Assembly: GCA_019308655.1 (NCBI GenBank)
Contig: JAFDHS010000057.1
Span: 1-6,263, forward strand
Source: Deltaproteobacteria bacterium
GTDB taxonomy: Bacteria > Desulfobacterota > Desulfobacteria > Desulfobacterales > JAFDHS01
DNA: 6,263 nucleotides
Direction of reading: 5' to 3'
Position numbers and translations under genes: made by a program. The stretch's first letter is position 1. Each line of letters starts with the position of its first letter. Below are positions 1-6,075 of the stretch, piece after piece. The notes beneath the pieces are model-generated. The model saw only the letters and a list, made by a program, of their open reading frames with translations. It had not been told where the DNA came from and did no database searches.

Positions 1-1200
1 GGCACGGTAGAGTTCAGTGATGGGTTTTTTGAATCGATAGCCGGCGATGAACAGATTCATGCCCACAGGCGGCGTCAAGTAGCCGATTTGCATGTTGGCC
101 AAAAAGATGATGCCCAAATGAACCGGATCGATACCGTAACTCAGAGCCACGGGAAGTATCAGCGGTACCATGAGGACCAACGCGGAAAATATATCCAGAA
201 CAGCGCCCAGAAGCAGCAATAATACGTTCAACATGATCAAAAAAACAATCTTGTCGGTTACGTGGGCCTGAATCAGCGCAAACAACCGCATCGGCACTTC
301 AGCGTCGATCAGAAAATTTGTAGATGCCAACGATACTCCCAGTATGAGCAGAATCCCCCCAACCATAACCATGGACTCCCGTATAATACCGGGAAGCTGT
401 GACAACTTGATATCCTTGTAGATAAAAACTTCGATCACGATCACATACAGGGTCGTAACCGCTGCGACTTCCGATATGGCAAAAAAGCCGCCATAAATAC
501 CCCCAAGCACAAAAAAGGGCAGCGGTATTTCCCAAATCGCCTGACGAAGCACTGCAAACACTTCCTTGCCTGAAAAAGATGTTACGGGTATGGTTACATG
601 ACGGTTTACCCACAGGATCCAAAAGGATAACAAAATGATCATGAGTAACCCCGGAAGAAGTCCTGCCAAAAACAGATCCCCAAGGGAGAAGCTTTGACCC
701 ATACTCATCTGCTGCGCAATAATGCCGTAAAGAATGAGCGGTAACGAAGGGGGGAACAGGAGGCCCATGCTGCCGGATGTGGTTACCAGTCCGAGGCTGA
801 ATTTTTCCTGGTATCCCCCTTGCCGCAATGCCGGATACAGTAAGGCGCCAAGGGCAACAATGGTTACACCGGAAGCACCGGTAAAAGCGGTAAACAATGC
901 ACAGGCAACCAAAGCTACAATTGCCAGTCCACACGGCATCCAGCCAAGAAATACCCGGGTGAGAGCTACCAGACGTTGGGGTGTCCTGCTTTCTCCCAAC
1001 AAATAACCGGCGAGTGTAAACAATGGAAGGGCCAATAAAACCGGCGTATCGGCAATTCGATAAAGCTCGATGGCAACTACTGACAAATTAACATCCAAAT
1101 AATAAAACCCCAGAATTGCAACCGCTAAAATAACGGCAAAAAGCGGCGTTCCCAGGATGGACAGCAAAATCAATATCAGCGAAAGAATGTATACAGTCAC
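1..1200 (-). CDS. dctM: TRAP transporter large permease, DctM family (C-terminus cut by window edge)
   Basis: Large membrane subunit of a TRAP transporter, the ion-coupled translocation channel in the inner membrane. Translation of the minus strand from 1200 stays open for 400 codons to the left edge. DctM family members are about 425-430 residues, so only some 25-30 residues are missing. The protein is hydrophobic throughout with many membrane segments. Family signatures visible are GTPL near residues 17-20, FTGASG near 106-111, SGSMGLLFPPS near 142-152 (the DctM GS.G..IPPS motif) and IGYLTPPVGMNLF near 373-385, just before the cut. The start is GTG at 1200-1198: an in-frame TAA lies three codons upstream and no other start fits. 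The GTG overlaps the dctQ stop as GTGA, which implies translational coupling. It is the last visible gene of the tatT-dctP-dctQ-dctM operon. Substrate cannot be told from this subunit. Confidence 0.95.
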   Translation of the reverse strand, partial: MTVYILSLILILLSILGTPLFAVILAVAILGFYYLDVNLSVVAIELYRIADTPVLLALPLFTLAGYLLGESRTPQRLVALTRVFLGWMPCGLAIVALVACALFTAFTGASGVTIVALGALLYPALRQGGYQEKFSLGLVTTSGSMGLLFPPSLPLILYGIIAQQMSMGQSFSLGDLFLAGLLPGLLMIILLSFWILWVNRHVTIPVTSFSGKEVFAVLRQAIWEIPLPFFVLGGIYGGFFAISEVAAVTTLYVIVIEVFIYKDIKLSQLPGIIRESMVMVGGILLILGVSLASTNFLIDAEVPMRLFALIQAHVTDKIVFLIMLNVLLLLLGAVLDIFSALVLMVPLILPVALSYGIDPVHLGIIFLANMQIGYLTPPVGMNLFIAGYRFKKPITELYRA

Positions 1201-1712
1201 GATCCGGACTTAAAGAACTTTGTAAAGTTAATTAACGACAAAATCAAGTAACGCAGCGAGATGATGGTAAAAGCAAAAGGGATAATCGCTTCACATACCC
1301 AGGCCGGCACGTTTGCAAACGCTATCCCCCCGTCTTCAAACTCCATCTTTACAAACTCAAGGCTGTAATAGGACATGATCGCACAAACCAATGAGGCAAA
1401 CAGTTTTACAATGCCCTGAACAGCGACTTCGGCACCCTTGGGCAGATAACGGGCAACAATATCAATACGGATATGGTTGTCCTGCCGACTGGCTATCATT
1501 CCCCCGATAAGACCTATCCAAAGCACCAGAATACGCACCAGCATATCACCCCAGATGATGGCGGAGTGAAACAGATTTCGAAGGAGAATCTGTGTGACCG
1601 CCATACCGATCATCAGCAGCACCAAGGCGAACAGAATCCCGTCTTCGAGCCGGTACAAAAATACCCGGACACGCTCCAAAAACGATTCGTCCATGTTTTT
1701 ATTTATCGACAT
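1197..1712 (-). CDS. dctQ: TRAP transporter small permease, DctQ family
   Basis: Small membrane subunit that pairs with DctM in the inner membrane. The 171-residue length and four predicted hydrophobic helices (about 26-46, 59-76, 95-115 and 138-160) are typical of DctQ. Family features seen are W54..D56...R60....W65 ahead of and inside helix 2, and HIRIDIVARYLP at 80-91 after helix 2. The chosen ATG at 1712 lies inside the 3' end of dctP and overlaps it by 14 nt. A second in-frame ATG (Met7, 1694-1692) would start 4 nt after the dctP stop, but neither has a strong Shine-Dalgarno sequence, so the start is uncertain by six residues. The 3' end overlaps dctM by 4 nt. Here DctQ is a separate protein, not fused to DctM as in some TRAP systems. 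Confidence 0.93.
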   Translation of the reverse strand: MSINKNMDESFLERVRVFLYRLEDGILFALVLLMIGMAVTQILLRNLFHSAIIWGDMLVRILVLWIGLIGGMIASRQDNHIRIDIVARYLPKGAEVAVQGIVKLFASLVCAIMSYYSLEFVKMEFEDGGIAFANVPAWVCEAIIPFAFTIISLRYLILSLINFTKFFKSGS

Positions 1713-2718
1713 CAGCGTGTTGAGACCGATATTCCCCGAGAATACCGTCCAGGGTATTTAAAATGCCCTCTGACAATTTGCCTGTATCAATGAGTCGCTT
1801 CGATACCACAGAAGTCATAGAAGACCATTCCTTCAAGGCTTTTGCTGATGGTTTGACAAATTGAATGGATTGTTTACGCAGTGTTTCCAAGGCTTTTACG
1901 TTATCCTCACGATTCCGGCGGTCGATTTCCCGAAACACCCGACCCATCACTTCACGGACAACTTTTTGATGGCCCGGTGGTATTTTTGAAAACACCTTTT
2001 GGTCTACCGCCAACAAGCCGTAAATATAGAAGAGGGGAATATCCATCAGATAGTTAACCTGCGTATGCCATTGCAGTGCAACAGCACCAATGGGTGAAAT
2101 GGTCACCGTATCGATCAACCCGGTTTGCAGGCCTGTCCGAACATCTGCGATGGACAACGGGATGGGGGTTATGCCAAAGGCTTTCACTGCTTCCAGGGTC
2201 GTCAAATCATTGTCCGGGGCCCATACTTTCCGTTTTCGCAGGTCATCCAGGGTCCGTACCGGCGCGTTTGACATAATGTAGGCAAAGCCTCCCTCCGCCA
2301 GTCCAAATGTAACAAACCCACTCTTTTCCAGTCCTTCGTTAAGAAGGTGGTCCATGCGCTTACGAACGTAGTCGACCTCATCGAAAGATTTGAATTTCAG
2401 GGGCAGACCATACACCAGGTTGTCGGGAAAATAATCCGACAAACTCCCGCTGACCACTGCCCCTCCATGCAGCTGACCGATGCGAATTTTACGTAAAACC
2501 ACCTTGTCGTCGCCCATGACCCCTCCCGGGTAGAATTTAAAACGTACCCGGTTGTTGGTTTTTTGCGCGACCTCCTCGGCACCTTCCCGCATTTTCTGCA
2601 TCCAGAAAGACCCGTCCGGCGACAAGGTGGCAATCTTGAAAACCACGGCATGGGCCGGACATGACAATAAAAGAAAAAACACAACAACAAAACTTCGCAG
2701 TATGGCAGGTATAGTCAT
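1699..2718 (-). CDS. dctP: TRAP transporter solute-binding protein, TatP-like DctP family
   Basis: Periplasmic substrate-binding protein that delivers ligand to DctQM. The 339 residues begin with a signal peptide: hydrophobic core 10-19, then PAHA with likely signal peptidase I cleavage after Ala24. A lipoprotein reading at Cys20 (LLSC) is possible but less likely. DctP-family landmarks are FKIATLSPDGSFW (27-39), FYPGGVMGDD (62-71), LPLKFKSFDEVDY (105-117) and the domain-spanning stretch LRKRKVWAPDND (160-171), followed by PIPLSIADVRTGLQTGLID (185-203). At the position of the conserved ligand-carboxylate Arg of classical TRAP binding proteins (SiaP Arg147, in the LRVP segment) this protein has Trp166, in KVWAP. 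That and the adjacent tatT gene place it with the TatP type. The gene starts 17 nt after tatT and overlaps dctQ by 14 nt. The upstream SD is weak (AGAGGG about 13 nt before ATG). Confidence 0.93.
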   Translation of the reverse strand: MTIPAILRSFVVVFFLLLSCPAHAVVFKIATLSPDGSFWMQKMREGAEEVAQKTNNRVRFKFYPGGVMGDDKVVLRKIRIGQLHGGAVVSGSLSDYFPDNLVYGLPLKFKSFDEVDYVRKRMDHLLNEGLEKSGFVTFGLAEGGFAYIMSNAPVRTLDDLRKRKVWAPDNDLTTLEAVKAFGITPIPLSIADVRTGLQTGLIDTVTISPIGAVALQWHTQVNYLMDIPLFYIYGLLAVDQKVFSKIPPGHQKVVREVMGRVFREIDRRNREDNVKALETLRKQSIQFVKPSAKALKEWSSMTSVVSKRLIDTGKLSEGILNTLDGILGEYRSQHADVDK

Positions 2719-2735
2719 CTGAATTTCTTAACCCT

Positions 2736-3638
2736 CTAAAAATAGTTGTCGGCACCGTCCAGCAATTCCCGGGCCTGTTTTTGTGCGAAGGTATTGATAA
2801 GCCCATATCCCGGTACATCGGGTTTAGCCTTCAGAACCTCTCGTAATAACCGGTCATGGAGTTCACGATTAAACACCAGACGGGCATATTGTCGGGCATA
2901 AGTCACCTTTGCCATCAGATTTTTACCGCCGGAAATTTCGATGGCACGCTCAAAATGTTCTCGCCCTGAATCCGGTTTGCCTCCCAAAGCAGGTGGAAGC
3001 AATGTGGCCAATGTACCCAAATAGAGGTGAGCTCCCCCATCCTGGTAAAACGCATCCAATTGAACAATCCGTTGCATGATCGTTTCGACACGGGAAATTT
3101 CGGCAATCGCATTCCAGTCATCGCTGCGGCTTTGAATCCAACCGGCCCAGGCAGCCCCGAGGGCATACAATGACGGTACATCTTTAACACCCATCCCGGT
3201 GATGATTTTTGAAAATGTCTGAAACCGGACATCCCGTAAAGCGCAAGCAGATGACCGACGCACACAAACTGCTCGAAAAGCGTAGTTTATGGCTTTCGCG
3301 GTCAATTTTTTTGATCTCGAATTATCCTTAACGAACAGACCCGCATAAAAAGTATACAGGTTTGCAGCAGCGCGAAGTAAAGACTCATTGTCCGGATCAC
3401 CCTTTAACAGGCTGTCAATCATCAACAAATACGCTGGACCTCCGGCTTCGACCGTTGCCGGATCATCATTGTTGATGATCGCATCAGACAAGTTATCGGC
3501 CAGGTTGACCGTTGCGGAGGAAATCATTGTGGAACAGCCGGATACCAGCAAAGCACAGACTACAAAAAACAAATATTTCGCAAGTTCATGAATCTGCTGG
3601 AATTTGGCGTTGCCGGTTTGCCGGTAAAGGACAGGCAC
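2736..3638 (-). CDS. tatT: TatT-like lipoprotein, TRAP-transporter-associated TPR protein
   Basis: Recognised as the T component of TPAT systems (TatT family, prototype T. pallidum Tp0956), a helical TPR-like lipoprotein that oligomerises and binds the TRAP solute-binding protein. The 300 residues contain a hydrophobic segment 22-33 and a lipobox VSGC with acylation at Cys35. The rest is almost entirely alpha-helical, with repeat-like helical pairs: LLRAAANLYTFYAG (87-100), KKLTAKAINYAFRAV (110-124), GGAHLYLGTLATLLPPALGG (201-220) followed by KPDSGREHFERAIEIS (221-236), and KVTYARQYARLVFN (244-257). The GTG start at 3638 is preceded by an in-frame TGA seven codons upstream and a good SD (GAAAGGG, 8 nt away). 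It leaves an unusually long, weakly charged N-region of about 21 residues before the hydrophobic core; the only alternative nearby is TTG at codon 23. It is first in the minus-strand operon, directly ahead of its expected partner dctP. Confidence 0.88.
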   Translation of the reverse strand: MPVLYRQTGNAKFQQIHELAKYLFFVVCALLVSGCSTMISSATVNLADNLSDAIINNDDPATVEAGGPAYLLMIDSLLKGDPDNESLLRAAANLYTFYAGLFVKDNSRSKKLTAKAINYAFRAVCVRRSSACALRDVRFQTFSKIITGMGVKDVPSLYALGAAWAGWIQSRSDDWNAIAEISRVETIMQRIVQLDAFYQDGGAHLYLGTLATLLPPALGGKPDSGREHFERAIEISGGKNLMAKVTYARQYARLVFNRELHDRLLREVLKAKPDVPGYGLINTFAQKQARELLDGADNYF

Positions 3639-3646
3639 GAATTCAA

Positions 3647-3653
3647 CCCTTTC
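3647..3653 (-). promoter_or_regulatory. Ribosome binding site for tatT GTG start
   Basis: On the minus strand GAAAGGG lies 8 nt before the GTG at 3638. It is the reason for accepting a GTG start despite the long N-region ahead of the lipobox. Confidence 0.65.
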
Positions 3654-3664
3654 GTTTTTTCAAA

Positions 3665-3692
3665 CCCATAGTCGTAAAAAAGTGATTATCAA
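3665..3692 (-). promoter_or_regulatory. Candidate sigma-70 promoter for the TRAP operon
   Basis: The minus strand reads TTGATA (3692-3687, five of six matches to the -35 consensus), a 16-nt spacer, then TATGGG (3670-3665, three of six for the -10). Transcription would begin about 20 nt ahead of the tatT start, just leaving room for the SD. The -10 match is poor and the region is AT-rich, so this is only a candidate. Confidence 0.25.
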
Positions 3693-3698
3693 TCTATA

Positions 3699-3723
3699 TT
3701 TTCAAAAAGTTATGTTTTGAAAA
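3699..3723. repeat. 9-bp inverted repeat, possible operator
   Basis: TTTTCAAAA at 3699-3707 is perfectly complemented by TTTTGAAAA at 3715-3723 across a 7-nt spacer. It sits 7 nt upstream of the candidate -35 of the TRAP operon and between two divergent genes, a usual place for a dimeric regulator. AT-rich composition raises the chance of a random match, and no regulator gene is visible. Confidence 0.35.
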
Positions 3724-3898
3724 ATTTAGAGTTATGATAAAGATATTAAAACATCAACACTCTTTTCCCCGATATTCTCTTTTATTTCAATAGAGCTTTG
3801 AGCCGAAAAATCAAGATATTTCGTGATACAAATCGATTTTTTAACATTTCTTCGTAAATTGATTAATGGATTTTTTTAAAGTTCAATAAGGTGAACAA

Positions 3899-4969
3899 AT
3901 GATAAAAACCAATTTTCAGGCCGACTCTCTTCCGGCATTGATCGGAAGCCTTCCCATGGACGATCACGTTGAAGCCGTAAAGCTCATGATGGAATATACT
4001 CCTGAAATTCCCTTGTGGGTCCAGCTCCCGGTTTTTAAACAAGAAGGCATGATGGCGCAGTTTCTTCCCGGCATGCCCGGTCTTACCGTTGAAAAAGACA
4101 AAACATATATAAATACATCCGGCGAAACATTTGAAGCGGATGTTCTGAAATTTTATGAAGACTACCTTGCTATTACACAAGGGATGGCGGATCTGTCCAA
4201 ATCAAGGTTTGCGCTTACACCGGATACCGCCAGGGGATTTTTCGAGTTAATGAAAAGCTTAAAGTCACTTTCCCACCCACCGGTTGCGGTCAAGGGGCAA
4301 ATCACCGGCCCCTTTACTTTCGGGACCGGCGTGGTCGATCAGAACGGAAGAGCAATTTTTTATAACGAACAGCTCAAAGATATTGCCATAAAACTGATTG
4401 CGATGAAAGCCAGATGGCAGATCAGGCAACTTTCATCATTGGGTTGTCCTGTTATATTATTTTTTGATGAACCCGGACTTACAGGATTCGGATCATCCGC
4501 TTTTATAAGCATATCACAAAAAGAAGTCGAAAACTGTCTGCAAGAGACCATAGATGCGGTCCATGCGGAAGGCGGCCTTGCCGGGGTACATATCTGTGCC
4601 AATGCCGAATGGTCACTCCTTCTGGAGTCTTCGCTGGATATCGTGAGTTTTGATGCGTATTCTTTTTTCGACAAGTTTATGCTTTATCCGGACCAAATTA
4701 AAAAATTTATCCAAAGAGGCGGGATATTGGCCTGGGGAATCGTTCCAACCTCAAATAGCGAAGATGTGGCAAAAGAAACAGCCGATTCCCTGTTATCCAA
4801 GTGGGAACGCCAGGCCGCACAGATCGAGGCACTTGGCATTGACAGAGCGCAACTAAAGGCCCGGACACTTATAACGCCGAGCTGCGGTACGGGTTCCCTG
4901 CCCCTTGATTCTGCAAAAAAAGTCCTTAATTTAACAAAAGAGCTTTCGGAAAGGATCAGAAACAAATAA
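3899..4969 (+). CDS. MetE-core-like methyltransferase (uroporphyrinogen decarboxylase / cobalamin-independent methionine synthase superfamily)
   Basis: Predicted cytoplasmic zinc-dependent methyltransferase with the TIM-barrel fold of the MetE C-terminal domain. The 356 residues equal one catalytic domain; full-length MetE is about 750 and has an extra N-terminal domain absent here. Motifs matching E. coli MetE are IGS at 15-17 (homocysteine site 431-433), DEP at 190-192 (Asp599), His231-x-Cys233 and Cys329 (zinc ligands His641, Cys643, Cys726). Glu665, the fourth MetE ligand, aligns with Asp252 in VSFDAY. The N-terminal GSLP and PEIPLWVQLP stretches recur in this uncharacterised family. By analogy to stand-alone core-MetE proteins it may use a methyl-corrinoid protein as donor, and the thiol acceptor could be homocysteine or another thiol. 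Corrinoid methyltransferases of the MtaA/CmuA type share the fold and remain possible. ATG has an SD AAGGTG 5 nt upstream. The MoxR gene follows after 30 nt and is probably co-transcribed. Confidence 0.85.
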   Translation: MIKTNFQADSLPALIGSLPMDDHVEAVKLMMEYTPEIPLWVQLPVFKQEGMMAQFLPGMPGLTVEKDKTYINTSGETFEADVLKFYEDYLAITQGMADLSKSRFALTPDTARGFFELMKSLKSLSHPPVAVKGQITGPFTFGTGVVDQNGRAIFYNEQLKDIAIKLIAMKARWQIRQLSSLGCPVILFFDEPGLTGFGSSAFISISQKEVENCLQETIDAVHAEGGLAGVHICANAEWSLLLESSLDIVSFDAYSFFDKFMLYPDQIKKFIQRGGILAWGIVPTSNSEDVAKETADSLLSKWERQAAQIEALGIDRAQLKARTLITPSCGTGSLPLDSAKKVLNLTKELSERIRNK

Positions 4970-4999
4970 GGAAACAGTAGTCCAGGCATAGAGGGCCCG

Positions 5000-5833
5000 A
5001 TGATTGACAAGACCGAAAAAACTTTTTCAGGAGCCACAGACTATGTTTTAGACGATGAACTGGCCAAGATCGTCAACATATCCATGGCCCTTGAGATGCC
5101 GCTTCTGCTCAAGGGAGAACCCGGCACAGGCAAAACCATGCTGGCATATGCCATTGCAGAGACGCTGGGCATGCCCCTTATCGTACTCAACGTAAAATCG
5201 AGCATAAAGCTTATTGAAGGCCTTTACCAATACGACACCTTAACAAGGCTCAATGACAGCCGTTTTGGCGATTCCATCAGGGATGTCAGCAACATCAAAG
5301 ATTACCTGAAGATGGGAAAGATCGGCCGGGCCTTTACTTCCGAGAGAAGAGCGGTCCTTTTGATCGACGAAATAGACAAGGCGGATACCGATTTTCAGGA
5401 TGATATGCTCGATGTTCTGGACCAGATGCAGTTTGACATCATTGAGACCGACGAAACCGTAACGGCCAGGCATCGTCCGGTAATCATCATCACCTCAAAC
5501 GCCAAAAAGGACCTCTCTGACCCGTTTCTGGGCAGGTGCAATTTTCATCACATCGCTTTTCCCGATCCCCAAATGATGCGCAGGATCATAAAGGTTCATT
5601 TTCCGGATCTTGCCCCAACGCTTGAGGGAAATGCGATTTCAACCTTTTACAAACTTCGGGAGCTTGATTCCATTGAGAAAAGACCGGCCACCCGGGAGCT
5701 GATCAACTGGATCAGAGCATTGAATGCCGACCCTGATTTCAATCCCCAACAATTGACCACGGGCAATATTCCCTTTCTGGGGGTTTTGTTCAAAAAAAGC
5801 CAGGATTACCATATCGCTGTTAAAGAGCTTTAA
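5000..5833 (+). CDS. MoxR-family AAA+ ATPase
   Basis: Cytoplasmic AAA+ ATPase of the MoxR/CoxD group, chaperone-like enzymes that often help mature or insert metal cofactors together with a VWA-domain partner. The 277 residues carry Walker A GEPGTGKT (39-46), Walker B VLLIDEIDKA (119-128, Asp123/Glu124), sensor 1 with TSN (165-167), an arginine-finger segment DPFLGRCNFHHIAFP (174-188, Arg179) and a sensor 2 region RPATRELINWIRAL (228-241), all in the right order and spacing. The short size without extra domains is typical. ATG at 5000 has an SD AGAGGG 4 nt upstream. It follows the MetE-like gene by 30 nt. No VWA gene follows: the next DNA is a tnpB remnant and then an aldehyde oxidoreductase. 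The client protein is unknown; both neighbours, a zinc methyltransferase and a tungsten enzyme, are plausible by position only. Confidence 0.92.
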   Translation: MIDKTEKTFSGATDYVLDDELAKIVNISMALEMPLLLKGEPGTGKTMLAYAIAETLGMPLIVLNVKSSIKLIEGLYQYDTLTRLNDSRFGDSIRDVSNIKDYLKMGKIGRAFTSERRAVLLIDEIDKADTDFQDDMLDVLDQMQFDIIETDETVTARHRPVIIITSNAKKDLSDPFLGRCNFHHIAFPDPQMMRRIIKVHFPDLAPTLEGNAISTFYKLRELDSIEKRPATRELINWIRALNADPDFNPQQLTTGNIPFLGVLFKKSQDYHIAVKEL

Positions 5834-5840
5834 ACTGTAG

Positions 5841-5869
5841 CTGATTTCTTAATTAAACATAGTTATAAT
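5841..5869 (+). promoter_or_regulatory. Candidate promoter upstream of the aldehyde oxidoreductase gene
   Basis: CTGATT (5841-5846), a 17-nt spacer, then a perfect TATAAT (5864-5869). A second TATAAT lies at 5889-5894 without a good -35. The sequence is very AT-rich, so perfect -10 boxes can arise by chance. If used, the transcript would carry the tnpB remnant as a leader of about 200 nt. Confidence 0.3.
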
Positions 5870-5911
5870 TATTCATTTTCTACATAAATATAATAGCGAG
5901 AGCCAAGCTGA

Positions 5912-6055
5912 TATTTTGTGCACAAGAAAAATAATATTAACAAACTGGCCGTAGGTTTTACAGTAACAGCCTGTGGAGAGACAGTAAGACCTAAGCAGTT
6001 GGTTCGGGCATCCTCGGTGAAGCAGGAATTTCTCGTTATTCTTACCAATGAGTAA
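5912..6055 (+). pseudogene. tnpB: Remnant of tnpB (IS200/IS605 family), C-terminal end only
   Basis: An open frame bounded by TGA (5909-5911) and TAA (6053-6055) encodes 47 residues. LAVGFTVTACGETVRPK and then RASSVKQEF are the characteristic C-terminal tail of TnpB (TACGE ... SVKQE). The upstream part VHKKNNINKLAVG resembles a degraded version of the RuvC-III segment (DRDxNAAxNIL in intact proteins) with its catalytic Asp lost. Nothing TnpB-like is readable in any frame of 5834-5911, so more than 300 residues are missing and no nuclease can be made. In this family the 3' end of tnpB also encodes the omega/reRNA scaffold and the right end of the element, which may explain why this piece remains recognisable. 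No tnpA and no left end are visible. Confidence 0.8.
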
Positions 6056-6058
6056 GAA
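6039..6058 (+). repeat. Hairpin at the tnpB stop, likely relic of the IS right end
   Basis: TTCTTAC (6039-6045) pairs perfectly with GTAAGAA (6052-6058) around a 6-nt loop, and the tnpB TAA lies within the right arm. IS200/IS605 elements have subterminal foldback hairpins at this location, recognised by TnpA. A terminator role is unlikely because no T-run follows. The hairpin ends 17 nt before the aldehyde oxidoreductase ATG and its right arm nearly touches the SD. Confidence 0.5.
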
Positions 6059-6075
6059 GAAAGGAACAGAACCAT

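Larger units (their letters stand above)
3639..3898. other. AT-rich divergent intergenic region
   Basis: These 260 bases separate the start of the transporter operon (leftward) from the methyltransferase gene (rightward), so promoters for both must lie here or nearby. I see no coding potential, tRNA or GC-rich terminator. For the rightward gene I find no convincing sigma-70 promoter. The best partial matches are TTTCGT-17-TAACAT ending at 3847 and TTAACA (3841) with ATTAAT at a short 15-nt spacing. The rightward SD AAGGTG (3888-3893, 5 nt before ATG) is clear. Confidence 0.7.

Noticed and set aside
299..934. A 211-codon minus-strand open frame inside dctM
   Set aside because: It is Cys-, Arg- and Gly-rich with no family resemblance and lies out of frame with a 400-codon dctM reading that has clear TRAP motifs.
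3418..3480. Inverted repeat ATCATCAAC / GTTGATGAT
   Set aside because: Both arms lie inside tatT coding sequence about 45 nt apart and are explained by Ile/Asn/Asp codons.
5834..5880. Terminator after the MoxR gene
   Set aside because: Only AT palindromes (TTAATTAA, ATAATTAT) are present, with no GC-rich stem followed by a T-run.
5839..5912. Direct repeat AGCTGAT at 5839 and 5906 as possible insertion-site duplication
   Set aside because: IS200/IS605 transposition makes no target duplication, and a 7-bp repeat in this length can be chance.
5941..6060. Possible molybdenum/tungsten cofactor riboswitch ahead of the aldehyde oxidoreductase
   Set aside because: The leader sequence is explained by the TnpB C-terminal coding frame, and I could not recognise the conserved Moco-motif core.
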